Shown here: in pieces, positions 26,667 through 35,031 of the stretch
Layout: every line of letters begins with the position of its first letter
How positions within the stretch are numbered: the first letter of the stretch is position 1
Notes under the pieces: generated by a model
Database searches by the model: none
What the model was told of the DNA's origin: nothing
What the model saw: the letters and a program-made list of their open reading frames with translations, nothing else
Program-made: the position numbers and the translations under genes
Origin: an uncultured Collinsella sp.
GTDB taxonomy: Bacteria > Actinomycetota > Coriobacteriia > Coriobacteriales > Coriobacteriaceae
Assembly: GCA_900549715.1 (NCBI GenBank)
Contig: URPK01000010.1
Span: forward strand, 16,615-80,614
Direction of reading: 5' to 3'
Length of the DNA: 64,000 bases

Positions 26667-27635
26667 ATGAACGCACACGATCTGATCAAAGAGGCAATTG
26701 CCGAGAAGGGCAAGTTCGACAGCGTCTACTGGATTGCTTGCGGTGGCTCCATGATCGATTTGATCCCGGCTCATGAGCTTCTGCAGCGCGAGGCAACCAC
26801 CTTCACTTCGTATATCTATACGGCTCGCGAGTTTGATATCATGCGCCCGCGCCGCTTGGGCGAGAAATCCCTGGTCATTGCTTGCAGCCACAGTGGCAAC
26901 ACCCCCGAGGTCGTCGAGGGCTGCGAGATTGCCCTTGCTGCCGGCGCTACGGTGATCGCCCAGACCGACAACGCTGGATCCAAGATTGACTCCGGCAAGT
27001 GGACCACGTGGGTCTACCCGTGGGGCGAGGGCGTGCCGCAGGCCGAGGTCCCCGCTGGCATTTCGCTGTCGCTTGCGGCCGAGCTGCTCGATCAGCAGGA
27101 GGGCTACGCCGATCTTGCCGATATGTATGCCGGTATCGCCGAGATGGATAAGATTCTTCCCCCGGCACGTGAGAAGGTAAATGCCGAGCTAGGTGATCGT
27201 TTTGCCAAGCTTTGCCAGGAGCACGAGTTCTTCTACATTCTGGGCAGCGGTCCCAACTTTAGCCAGACCTACGGTTTCGCTATCTGCTCTCTTATGGAGA
27301 TGCAGTGGCAGCACTGCAGCTACATCCACTCTGCCGAGTACTTCCACGGCCCCTTCGAGGCTACTCAGGATGGCGTTTTTTACTTCCTGCAGATGGGCTC
27401 CAGCGAGTGCCGTGCTATGGACGAGCGCGCCCTTGCGTTCCTTAAGACGCATACCGATACGCTGATGGTGCTCGATGCCAAGGAGTACGGTATGGAAGCC
27501 GTGCCGGCGAGCGTCCGTGCCTATCTGGACCCGGTGCTGTTCTACGCCATGAACTGCGAGCTGCGTGCTGCACGCGGCAAGGTGTTTGATCACGATCCCG
27601 ATTTCCGTCGCTATATGGGTGTTGTCGAGTACTAG
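26667..27635 (+). CDS. SIS-domain deglycase, FrlB-like
   Basis: A 322-residue protein with two SIS phosphosugar-binding domains: the first has WIACGGSMIDLIP and SLVIACSHSGNTPEVVEG, the second FYILGSGPNFSQTYGFA and HSAEYFHGPFE. This arrangement and length match fructoselysine-6-phosphate deglycase (FrlB), which splits a phosphorylated Amadori product into glucose-6-phosphate and the free amine. Relatives of glucosamine-6-phosphate synthase isomerase domains are the alternative. The start at 26667 follows AAGAAAGGA. It lies between the epimerase and PfkB kinase genes, in the order expected for a frl-type pathway. Confidence 0.82.
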   Translation: MNAHDLIKEAIAEKGKFDSVYWIACGGSMIDLIPAHELLQREATTFTSYIYTAREFDIMRPRRLGEKSLVIACSHSGNTPEVVEGCEIALAAGATVIAQTDNAGSKIDSGKWTTWVYPWGEGVPQAEVPAGISLSLAAELLDQQEGYADLADMYAGIAEMDKILPPAREKVNAELGDRFAKLCQEHEFFYILGSGPNFSQTYGFAICSLMEMQWQHCSYIHSAEYFHGPFEATQDGVFYFLQMGSSECRAMDERALAFLKTHTDTLMVLDAKEYGMEAVPASVRAYLDPVLFYAMNCELRAARGKVFDHDPDFRRYMGVVEY

Positions 27636-27649
27636 AAGGGGCAAAGGCC

Positions 27650-28513
27650 ATGGCATTTAACGTTAACGCGCTCGGATTTGGCGACAACGTCGTCGATCGC
27701 TACGAGCATATCCACACCATGTATCCCGGCGGCAATGCGGTGAACTTCGCCGTTTATGCCAAGAAATGCGGTGCCGCACGCTCTGCATACATGGGCATTT
27801 TTGGCAATGACGCCGCTGCCGAGCATGTCATTGCAAGCCTCGAGGATGAGGGTATCGAGCTTGACAAGTGCGAGCAGATGATTGGCGAGAACGGAGCGGC
27901 TCGCGTGACCGTCGTTGACGGTGACCGTGTCTTCCTCGGCTCCAACGAGGGCGGTATCCGTGGCGATGCGCGCTATGTTCTCGACCGCTTTGACCTTTCG
28001 TACATGAAGCAGTTCGATGTGGTTCATTCGGGCAACTATTGCTTCACCGAGCGCGAGCTGCCCAAGTTGAAGGCTGCGGGCGTCACGGTCTCTTTTGACT
28101 TTTCGGACGACTCCACCGACGAGTACTACGAGCAGATTGCGCCCTATGTCGATTTTGCTTTCTTTAGTGCGGCGGATGCCGCGAGTGAGGACGAGATTCG
28201 CGAGCGTCTGGCATGGGTGAAGGGTCTGGGTCCGCGTTTTGTGTCGGCTACGGCGGGCGCCGAGGGCTGCATCGCTTACGACGGCGAGCGTTATTACCGC
28301 CAGCTGGCTAAACCGGTAACGGACATGAAGGATACCATGGGGGCGGGCGACTCGTTCCTCACCTCGTTTTTGATGTGCTATCTCGATTCCGTCAAGCGTG
28401 GTGAGGGTGGCGCCGAGGCCATCGAGCGCGCGCTCGACTTTGCTGCCGGGTTTGCCTCGACCGTGTGCGGCATGGAAGGTTCTTGGGGCCACGGAGCACC
28501 AATCGTCGAATAG
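27650..28513 (+). CDS. PfkB-family sugar kinase, FrlD-like
   Basis: A 287-residue ribokinase-fold kinase. The N-terminal substrate region has YPGGNAVNFAVYAKKCG, and the C-terminal ATP-binding and catalytic site is DTMGAGDSF with the base Asp. The size and the short lid resemble fructoselysine 6-kinase (FrlD). If so it would phosphorylate the sugar moiety of the imported conjugate to supply the SIS deglycase encoded 14 bp upstream. The start ATG follows AAGGGG. Confidence 0.83.
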   Translation: MAFNVNALGFGDNVVDRYEHIHTMYPGGNAVNFAVYAKKCGAARSAYMGIFGNDAAAEHVIASLEDEGIELDKCEQMIGENGAARVTVVDGDRVFLGSNEGGIRGDARYVLDRFDLSYMKQFDVVHSGNYCFTERELPKLKAAGVTVSFDFSDDSTDEYYEQIAPYVDFAFFSAADAASEDEIRERLAWVKGLGPRFVSATAGAEGCIAYDGERYYRQLAKPVTDMKDTMGAGDSFLTSFLMCYLDSVKRGEGGAEAIERALDFAAGFASTVCGMEGSWGHGAPIVE

Positions 28514-28583
28514 CTTAAGAAAGCGTACGGCGGTCTGGCTATGAGGCCTTGGACAGCCGATGCAAAACAATAAGCGAAACGCG

Positions 28584-28618
28584 AAAAGGGGGCTCGCCAT
28601 GTGGTGGGCCCCCTTTTG
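28584..28618 (+). terminator. Intra-cluster terminator
   Basis: AAAAGGGGGC pairs with GCCCCCTTTT around a 14-base loop, 18 bp before the second PfkB gene. It should reduce transcription of the distal half of the cluster. Confidence 0.7.
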
Positions 28619-28634
28619 AACATTGGAGAAGACC

Positions 28635-29435
28635 ATGGGTATTAAAGCGTGTGCGGCTGGTTTTTGCTGTGCGGACGTCTATCAAAACATCGGCGTGTTC
28701 TATCCGACTGGTAATGGCATTGACTGGGGTATCCATCTTGCACGAATGGGCGTTTCGGTATCCGCCGTGTCGGTTGTCGGCAAGGACGAGTACGGAGACA
28801 AGATGAGAGAGGCGCTGGCCGCCGAGGGGTTTGATATCTCTCATCTGCGGGTGGAGGATGGCGACACCTCGGTGATGCTCATGGCATTGAAAGACGGCGT
28901 CGATCGCGTGCATCTCGAGGCAATCGATGGCGTAATGGAGACATATCGCCCGAATGAAGATGACCGGGCGTTTATCCTAGAGCATGACATCATTCATACC
29001 GACCTGTTTGGCAATTGTTTGGACCTCCTGCCCGAGTGGCATGATGCGGGCAAGACGGTGGTTATGGACTTCTCGGTGTTCAGCCAGGATCCCGAATATG
29101 CCTGCGAGAATCATTTTCCCTACGTTGACTACGCATTTATGTCGTTTGAAGATGACACTCCGGAGCTGCGGGACTGGGTACGTCACGCGCAGGAATTGGG
29201 GCCGCGCGTTGCGGTTGCCACGCTTGGCGAGAAGGGAAGCATTGCCTATGACGGTGAGCGCTTCTATGAGTGCGGGATCGTGCCGGCGGAGAAGGTCGTT
29301 AATACCGTGGGTGCCGGCGACTCGTATATCGCCGGGTTTACCAAGGGCGTGATCGATGGCCTTGATATTCCGGCGTGTATGAAGGCGGGCGCTGAGCTGT
29401 CGTCCCGAGTGATTGGTTCGTTTGAGCCGTACTAG
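28635..29435 (+). CDS. Second PfkB-family sugar kinase
   Basis: A 266-residue ribokinase-fold kinase, related to but distinct from its neighbour at 27650. It has the substrate-binding GNGIDWGIHLARMG segment, SVVGKDEYGDKM and the catalytic NTVGAGDSYIAGF. It is shorter than ribokinase and similar to FrlD proteins. Two such kinases in one cluster suggest two phosphorylatable substrates or a paralogue with another specificity. The start at 28635 follows TTGGAGA; a TTG at 28623 would overlap that site. Confidence 0.82.
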   Translation: MGIKACAAGFCCADVYQNIGVFYPTGNGIDWGIHLARMGVSVSAVSVVGKDEYGDKMREALAAEGFDISHLRVEDGDTSVMLMALKDGVDRVHLEAIDGVMETYRPNEDDRAFILEHDIIHTDLFGNCLDLLPEWHDAGKTVVMDFSVFSQDPEYACENHFPYVDYAFMSFEDDTPELRDWVRHAQELGPRVAVATLGEKGSIAYDGERFYECGIVPAEKVVNTVGAGDSYIAGFTKGVIDGLDIPACMKAGAELSSRVIGSFEPY

Positions 29436-29462
29436 GGTCAAATGCCTGGAAAGGAGTACGAA

Positions 29463-30323
29463 ATGGTTATCGACATGTTGGTCCATCCTATGCTCTACGG
29501 CGAGATCTGTACGCCGGGTGATGAGCCTGATGGATTCGGTTTTTGGTCACGAGAATTTGGTATGGGGCATATGGGCCCCATGGATTGGGATGAGCTTCAA
29601 GTCGAGATGGACGTCTGCGATGTGCAGAAGAGCGTGCTCATGCCGCTCGATGTAACCACGGCATGCGGAGGGCACTTTGGCACCAATGACCAGATTGCCA
29701 TGCTGGTTGCCGCACATCCCGATCGTCTGTGGGGATTTGCGAGCGTAGACCCGCAGGTGAGCGGTGCCGCAGACGAATTGGAGCGCGCCTTTACCGAGTT
29801 GGGGGCAAAGGGGCTTTGCCTGCATCCTGCAAAGCAGGGTTTTGCCCCCGATGATGCTGTGGCCGAGCCGCTTTACGAACTGTGCGAGCGCTATAACAAG
29901 CCGGTGGTTTTTCATGCCGGTATGTCTTGGGAGCCGGGTGCAGAGCTCTCGCGCAGTAACCCGCTTGCATTTGAGCACACAATCGCAACGCATCCAAATG
30001 TGCGTTTTAGTTTGACCCATTTTGGCTGGCCCTGGGTGCGCGAGACCGTGGCGATGCTGCTCAAGTATCCCAACTGCTACGCGGACACCTCTATCACTTA
30101 CATCGATTCGCCCGAGGAGATGATGCAGCGTCTTTTCACGGTCGATATGGGGCCGCTGTGGTATGAGCGCGCGCTATCGCACCAAGTGATGTTCGCCAGC
30201 AATACGCCGCGCTTCCGTGCATTCAAACTCAAGCGGGCGCTCGATACCGTGCCCATGCGCGATGATGCGCGAGAAAGGCTCTACTGGGGTAATGCCCTGC
30301 GTTTTCTTGAAGGGGATGAGTGA
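29463..30323 (+). CDS. Amidohydrolase-2-like protein with degenerate metal site
   Basis: A 286-residue TIM-barrel protein of the amidohydrolase-2 (ACMSD-like) type. Conserved His are visible in VVFHAGMSW and SLTHFGWPWVRE. The usual N-terminal HxH is MLVH here (Leu6 in place of the first His), and the usual GSD near the end is ASN (Asn247). Members are hydrolases or decarboxylases, so loss of two ligands points to an unusual metal centre or a non-metal reaction. The start at 29463 follows AAAGGAG, 27 bp after the kinase gene. Confidence 0.78.
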   Translation: MVIDMLVHPMLYGEICTPGDEPDGFGFWSREFGMGHMGPMDWDELQVEMDVCDVQKSVLMPLDVTTACGGHFGTNDQIAMLVAAHPDRLWGFASVDPQVSGAADELERAFTELGAKGLCLHPAKQGFAPDDAVAEPLYELCERYNKPVVFHAGMSWEPGAELSRSNPLAFEHTIATHPNVRFSLTHFGWPWVRETVAMLLKYPNCYADTSITYIDSPEEMMQRLFTVDMGPLWYERALSHQVMFASNTPRFRAFKLKRALDTVPMRDDARERLYWGNALRFLEGDE

Positions 30324-30325
30324 GC

Positions 30326-30754
30326 ATGGTGACGCTCGAGACATTGAGCTATCTATCGACTGCTCCGGACCAGTTCATCGATATTACCGAGGACGTGCAC
30401 GCTGCCATCGAACGCAGCTCGGTGACCAATGGCTTGGCGGCGATTATTTTGTCGCATACGACCTGCGGAATCGTGGTAAACGAGGGGCTGCCCTGCGTGG
30501 AGACGGATCTTATGGAGACGCTTGATCGCATCGCCCCACTCGATGCCCCCTATGCGCATGCACACTTCCTGCCGAGCTATGGAGCCACCGGTAACAACTC
30601 CTGTGGGCATATCAAGAGCATGATTTGTGGAAACAGTTGCTTCTTTCCCGTCCAAGATGGCCACATCGTGTGCGGAAGTGCCCAGAACATCTATCTTGCG
30701 GAGTTTGACGGTCCGCAGAAGCGAAAAGTGTACGTCGAGGTGCTGGGGGAGTAA
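30326..30754 (+). CDS. YjbQ-family protein (UPF0047)
   Basis: A 142-residue YjbQ protein. The family core is visible as AIILSHTTCGIVVNEG, PSYGATGNNSCGHIKSM and PVQDGHIVCGSAQNIYLAEFDGP. E. coli YjbQ has weak thiamin phosphate synthase activity, but the physiological role of the family is unclear. Its place inside a sugar-kinase and amidohydrolase cluster suggests a metabolic job. A GTG at 30320, overlapping the upstream stop codon by four bases, is an alternative start. Confidence 0.85.
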   Translation: MVTLETLSYLSTAPDQFIDITEDVHAAIERSSVTNGLAAIILSHTTCGIVVNEGLPCVETDLMETLDRIAPLDAPYAHAHFLPSYGATGNNSCGHIKSMICGNSCFFPVQDGHIVCGSAQNIYLAEFDGPQKRKVYVEVLGE

Positions 30755-30787
30755 CGTCCCTGCAATAACCCTATGAAGGAGCACGTT

Positions 30788-31597
30788 ATGTCGTTTCTAA
30801 CTTCGATGTTCAAGAACGAAAAGCCGGTTATCGGAATGCTGCACCTGCGTCCTCTGCCGGGCGATCCGCTGTATTACCCGGGCGGAAGCGTATCGCAGGT
30901 CGTGGAAGCCGCCAAGCGCGATCTCGAGGCGTTGCAGCAGGGCGGTGTCGATGGCATTTTGATTACCAATGAGCTCTCGATGCCCTATGAGCAGCATGTT
31001 TCTCCCTCAACCCTTGCATCGATGGGCTATGTAATCGGGGCTCTGTCCCATGATCTGTCGACTCCTTGGGGAGCTGAGGCAATTTACGATGGTGATGCCA
31101 CAATCGAGCTGTGCGCTGCCGTCGACGCGCAGTTCACGCGCTGCAATTTTTGCGGTGCCTGGGCCGGTGATCTCGGGCTGATTAACCGAGATTTCGCTCA
31201 CACCATGCGTCGCAAGGCGGCGCTGCGCTTGGACGACCTCAAGCTTTTTCACTTCATCACGAGCGAGGGCGAGGTTTATCTCAACGACCGCACGACCGCG
31301 GACATTGCCGATTCACTTCTCTTTAATTGCCTACCGGATGCGATGGTCATCGGCGGTTCGGCTGCCGGTCGTGGCGCTTCGGGCGAGCTTGCCGACGAGG
31401 TCCGCGAGCGTGTTGGCGAAGTGCCCGTGGTATGTGGCACCGGTTGTCGCGAAAATACCGTGGCTGACGTATTTGCTCACTACGATGGCGCGTTTGTCGG
31501 CACGTGCTTAAAGCGCGACGGAAAACTGGATGCCCCGATTGATGTTGAGCGGGTGGTTCGTTTTATGGCTGCCGCTCGTACGGCGCGAGGGGAGTAG
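30788..31597 (+). CDS. BtpA/SgcQ-family TIM-barrel protein
   Basis: A 269-residue protein of the BtpA family (COG0434). It opens with KPVIGMLHLRPLPGDP and contains GGVDGILITNE, VDAQFTRCNFCGAWAGD and PDAMVIGGSAAGRG, which fit a phosphate-binding TIM barrel. BtpA was first linked to photosystem I assembly in cyanobacteria, and E. coli SgcQ lies in a sugar cluster. Neither has an established reaction. The context favours a sugar-phosphate or glycosylamine lyase or isomerase, as inference only. The start at 30788 follows AAGGAG. Confidence 0.83.
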   Translation: MSFLTSMFKNEKPVIGMLHLRPLPGDPLYYPGGSVSQVVEAAKRDLEALQQGGVDGILITNELSMPYEQHVSPSTLASMGYVIGALSHDLSTPWGAEAIYDGDATIELCAAVDAQFTRCNFCGAWAGDLGLINRDFAHTMRRKAALRLDDLKLFHFITSEGEVYLNDRTTADIADSLLFNCLPDAMVIGGSAAGRGASGELADEVRERVGEVPVVCGTGCRENTVADVFAHYDGAFVGTCLKRDGKLDAPIDVERVVRFMAAARTARGE

Positions 31598-31603
31598 GCA
31601 CCT

Positions 31604-33121
31604 ATGGCGCTCTATCTGGGTATTGATATTGGGACAAGCGCCTCTAAAGGCGTTTTAATCGATGATCGATGCAACATCGTTTGCCAAGCCTCTTGTGGAC
31701 ATGAGACGGACAACCCGTGTGATGGATGGTACCAGCATGATGCTGAGGCAGTTTGGTGGGGCGATTTTTGCCGCTTGTCGCGCGAGCTGGTGATGCGATC
31801 GGGGGTTAACGCGGCGCAGATCGGATGCGTGGGCCTTTCCGCATTGGGTTGCGACTGTGTGCCGGTCGATACCGAGTGCAACGCGCTGGCGCCCGCGATT
31901 TTGTATGGAGTCGATGCACGTTCGAAGCCGCAGATTGACGAGCTCCTTTCCGAATATGGGTCAGGTCGCGCACGCGAACTTTTCGGGCACGATCCCTGCT
32001 CATCAGATATTGCTCCTAAGATCTTATGGTTTAAGGAGAATATGCCCGAGGTGCACGAACGTGCCGCGAAGTTCCTGACGGCATCATCGTTTCTATGCGC
32101 AAAGTTGACGGGGCGTTTTACGGTGGACCGTTACTTGGCGGAGGATTATCTTCCCCTATACGACCGCTACACTTGGAGGGTTGATGCTCGGGAATGTGCT
32201 CGTTTCTGCCGGCCTGACCAGATGGCGGAGGTAATGTCGGCTACCGATATTGCCGGGGCGATTACGCGGCGCGCGGCTGAGGCGACAGGGCTCGCGGCAG
32301 GGACACCTGTCTTAGTGGGAACGGGCGACTCTGGTGCCGAGGCCATTTCGACGGGTGTATTTCGTCCCGGCGATATGATGGTTCAGTTGGGGAGCACGGC
32401 GTATTTCATCTACCTAGCTGATCATATGGTCGATGATGCCCGCCTGTGGCCAGGGACGTTTATCATTCCCGGAACTTACGGGATCTGCGCGGGGACCAAT
32501 ACGGCGGGTGCACTCACATCGTGGCTGCGCCAAGAGCTGTATCGCGACGCCGTGGAGGCCGAGGGCCACGGTGGCCCCGATGCATATTCGGTCATGGCGC
32601 ATGATGCCGCCGATGTGGCGCCGGGTGCCGATGGGCTCCTGTGCCTGCCGTACTTTGCGGGGGAGCGTACTCCGCTCAACGATCCCGAGGCACGTGGCGT
32701 CTTCTTTGGCCTGACCGGAAGGCATACGCGAGCCCATATGGTTCGCGCCGCCTTGGAAGGCGTCGCGTATACCGTTGCATCCCATGTCGACATTATCGAG
32801 CGAGAGCATGGACTGCCAATTGGGCGCATTATGCTTGTCGGAGGTGGAACCAAGAATCCAGTTTGGATGCAGGCTATCGCCGACGTATGCGGGCGCGAGG
32901 TCTCGGTTGCCAAGGTTACGGTGGGCGCATGCTTCGGTGATGCCATCATGGCAGCTCTCGCAGGTGGCGCCTATGCATCATGGGATGAACTCGCCCAAGT
33001 CCTTGGCGTTGCACAAACAATCGTGCCCGATATGGATGCCCACGAGCTATATGCGTCGCGTCGTCATATCTTTGACGAATTGTATGCACGCAACCGTGAT
33101 CTCATGCACGAATTGGTGTAA
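31604..33121 (+). CDS. FGGY-family carbohydrate kinase (xylulokinase-like)
   Basis: A 505-residue FGGY kinase with two actin-like domains. The N-terminal phosphate loop is YLGIDIGTSASKGVLID, the catalytic Asp region is PAILYGVDAR, and the ATP-side signature is GLLCLPYFAGERTPLNDPEARG followed by MLVGGGTKNPVWMQAIADVCG. Xylulokinase and related enzymes are closest by eye. It is the last gene of the cluster and begins six bases after the BtpA stop, with a hairpin terminator after it. Together with the two PfkB enzymes, three sugar kinases serve this locus. Confidence 0.87.
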   Translation: MALYLGIDIGTSASKGVLIDDRCNIVCQASCGHETDNPCDGWYQHDAEAVWWGDFCRLSRELVMRSGVNAAQIGCVGLSALGCDCVPVDTECNALAPAILYGVDARSKPQIDELLSEYGSGRARELFGHDPCSSDIAPKILWFKENMPEVHERAAKFLTASSFLCAKLTGRFTVDRYLAEDYLPLYDRYTWRVDARECARFCRPDQMAEVMSATDIAGAITRRAAEATGLAAGTPVLVGTGDSGAEAISTGVFRPGDMMVQLGSTAYFIYLADHMVDDARLWPGTFIIPGTYGICAGTNTAGALTSWLRQELYRDAVEAEGHGGPDAYSVMAHDAADVAPGADGLLCLPYFAGERTPLNDPEARGVFFGLTGRHTRAHMVRAALEGVAYTVASHVDIIEREHGLPIGRIMLVGGGTKNPVWMQAIADVCGREVSVAKVTVGACFGDAIMAALAGGAYASWDELAQVLGVAQTIVPDMDAHELYASRRHIFDELYARNRDLMHELV

Positions 33122-33141
33122 TGCTGCCGAATTGTACTGCC

Positions 33142-33190
33142 TGCCAATAGGGACTGCGTTGTGCGATTCGCATGTCCCTTGGCATTTTTG
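33142..33190 (+). terminator. Terminator at the end of the catabolic cluster
   Basis: TGCCAATAGGGAC pairs with GTCCCTTGGCA (small bulge) and TTTTTG follows. It lies between convergent genes and shares the GGGAC core of the window's palindromic elements. Confidence 0.7.
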
Positions 33191-33200
33191 CCCACAGGGG

Positions 33201-33983
33201 TTAGCGAAGGTCAAAAACAGAGTGCGCATTTGCTAAAACTACCGACTCGATGCGCTTTGCGTCACAGTTTTTGAGTGAGGCAATGTGCATCGAGGTCCTT
33301 GCGAGCGATCTGATGAGCGATTGCACACTTGTTTCTGTGTTTGGCTCGGCCGGCGCATCGGTCTCGAGCAGTAGACGGTCGAGTGGAATCTGTCGGGCAT
33401 ATTCGCGACCGCGCTTGGTGGCGAGCATACGCTCGTTCACGGAAAAATAGCAGCCTGCGTTTCGCGCACGGACGAACTCGTTCGAGGTACCGCTAAACCA
33501 GTGAAAGATGACGGCGGGGGAGTTGGGGCTTGGGGTGAGCAATCCATATGACTCAAGGGCGTCCAGTACGGTTCCTGCCGAACGAACAGCGTGAATTGAT
33601 ATCACGCGCCCGGCAAGAGGGTGCTGCACGAGTGCATCGCAGAGCCGGTCAAATGCCTGTACTTGTAGCGGCTCGCTTCCGGCAAAACGAGCGGAAAAGT
33701 CGAGCCCGATCTCGCCGATCAAGCGTTCTTGTGCAGCGACTTCGCAAAGCAGATTGACTTCGGCAGGACCGCAGCGGCCGTCGGCGAGCCACCAGGGATG
33801 GAGGCCGATGCCGGCAAAGATATTTGACCGGCCGCAGGCGCGCTTCTTGGCGCGTGCAAAGTCGCGTGGATCGACGCCGCAATCAAATAGACCCAAGCCC
33901 AGCGCCGTTGCCTCATCGGCAACGGCGTCCGGGTGAGCCATTAAATCAAGATGGCAGTGTGCATCAAATAACCGGGGCTCCAT
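33201..33983 (-). CDS. tatD: TatD-family hydrolase
   Basis: A 260-residue TatD-type metal-dependent DNase/hydrolase. The motifs FDAHCHLD (residues 5-12), GIGLHPWW, GEIGLDFS, SIHAVRS and LLLETDAP are present. The family has 3'-5' exonuclease and DNA-repair roles. The start at 33983 gives the canonical N-terminus right before the HxH motif. It is 14 bp downstream of tcdA on the minus strand, in one transcript. The sequence GLDFSARF deviates slightly from the usual GLDYY/W. Confidence 0.87.
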   Translation of the reverse strand: MEPRLFDAHCHLDLMAHPDAVADEATALGLGLFDCGVDPRDFARAKKRACGRSNIFAGIGLHPWWLADGRCGPAEVNLLCEVAAQERLIGEIGLDFSARFAGSEPLQVQAFDRLCDALVQHPLAGRVISIHAVRSAGTVLDALESYGLLTPSPNSPAVIFHWFSGTSNEFVRARNAGCYFSVNERMLATKRGREYARQIPLDRLLLETDAPAEPNTETSVQSLIRSLARTSMHIASLKNCDAKRIESVVLANAHSVFDLR

Positions 33984-33997
33984 CTCGGCGCGCTCCG

Positions 33998-34795
33998 CTA
34001 GTCTAGGCGCTGGCCATCGGCGCGCACGCGTTCGCACCCGCGCCCGCTGATCTGGCGGATAACCTCGCCAGCGATCATCTGGCCCATGATGGGCGGCATA
34101 AAGCTCGCAGTTCCCAGCTCGGTGCGCTCGTGGATGTTGGAAGGGTCGCGGGGCTGTGTCTTAACCGATTCCTCGCAGCTAAACAGTACATGTAGGCTCT
34201 TGATTCCGCGCTTCTTACATTCTTTGCGCATAATGCGGCTCATGGGGTCACGTACCGTATCGAAGATGTCGGCAAAGCGGAGGCACTCGGGATGGAGCTT
34301 GTTGGCCCCGCCCATGGAACTAACCAAACGAATGCCGTGGTCCTGAGCATATTTGGCAATGGTGAGCTTGGCCGAGATGGTGTCGATGGCGTCGACGACG
34401 TAGTCGAGCTTGCCGCCCGTCTGCTCCAAAACGCTCGCGAAGAAATCATCGATGTTGTCGCTCAGCAGGTATTCGGTACGTTTGATAACGGTGGCGGCAG
34501 GATTGATATCGTGGATCATGGCTTCCATCACGTCAACCTTGCGCTTGCCGACGGTGCTATGAAAGGCGATGGCCTGGCGATTGATATTGCTGGGCGCGAT
34601 GATGTCCTTGTCCAGAATGACGAAATGACCGATGCCGCCGCGGGCGAGTGCCTCGCAGCAGTTGGAGCCCACGCCTCCGCAGCCGAGCACCAACACCGTA
34701 GCATCGGCGAGCTTATCGAGTGCCTCGCGGCCCATGATGATCTCGAGCTTGGTGTCGCGTGTCTCGATGGCGGCTGCGGCAGTGGTTTCGGTCAT
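33998..34795 (-). CDS. tcdA: tRNA threonylcarbamoyladenosine dehydratase
   Basis: A 265-residue E1-like enzyme of the TcdA/CsdL group. It ATP-dependently cyclises t6A at position 37 of ANN-decoding tRNAs to ct6A. The nucleotide-binding motif VLGCGGVGSNCCEAL is near residue 35, followed by KDIIAPSNINRQA, VDAIDTISAK and SSMGGANKLHPE, all family hallmarks. It starts behind GGAGGATATTT and is followed by tatD. Confidence 0.93.
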   Translation of the reverse strand: MTETTAAAAIETRDTKLEIIMGREALDKLADATVLVLGCGGVGSNCCEALARGGIGHFVILDKDIIAPSNINRQAIAFHSTVGKRKVDVMEAMIHDINPAATVIKRTEYLLSDNIDDFFASVLEQTGGKLDYVVDAIDTISAKLTIAKYAQDHGIRLVSSMGGANKLHPECLRFADIFDTVRDPMSRIMRKECKKRGIKSLHVLFSCEESVKTQPRDPSNIHERTELGTASFMPPIMGQMIAGEVIRQISGRGCERVRADGQRLD

Positions 34796-34976
34796 AAATA
34801 TCCTCCGATGGGGAAGCAGGTCGTGTTTTAGCTATCGCCATTATAGGTATTATTACGATTCCATTTGAACCCTTGGGGTTTGTTGAAATGGGATCGGGAT
34901 TCGCATAAGATAAAGCAGATGGCACCCGTTGCAGCGGGTTGGCCAACTCCCAAACACGTTTGTAGCGTGAGAAGTG
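34796..34976. other. Divergent intergenic region upstream of the SdpR/I genes
   Basis: This part of the 300-bp gap holds the tcdA promoter (minus strand) and the start of a short plus-strand RNA described separately. No protein frame with a ribosome-binding site was found. Confidence 0.5.
34883..34911 (+). promoter_or_regulatory. Sigma-70-type promoter for a small RNA
   Basis: TTGAAA (34883-34888) and TAAGAT (34906-34911) are separated by exactly 17 bp, close to consensus. No open reading frame follows before the terminator at 34977-35013. Confidence 0.65.
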
Positions 34977-35013
34977 GCCGTCTTCGCATTACGCGGAGGC
35001 GGCTATTTTTTTT
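34918..35013 (+). ncRNA. Candidate small RNA or riboswitch-like leader upstream of sdpRI
   Basis: About 96 nt between a near-consensus promoter and a strong terminator. It can form a hairpin ACCCG/CGGGT (34924-34939) and a longer helix GGCCA (34941-34945) / TGGCC (34975-34979) enclosing a CACG/CGTG stem-loop. The 3' strand of that helix overlaps the 5' arm of the terminator, so the two are mutually exclusive. This is the layout of a terminator-controlled aptamer, or of a stand-alone sRNA if termination is complete. It does not match any riboswitch class I know. Confidence 0.5.
34977..35013 (+). terminator. Strong intrinsic terminator
   Basis: GCCGTCTTCGC pairs with GCGGAGGCGGC (two G-U pairs) around ATTAC, followed by TATTTTTTTT. 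There is no annotated plus-strand protein gene upstream. Confidence 0.9.
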
Positions 35014-35031
35014 GAGTACAAGATTAGACAG

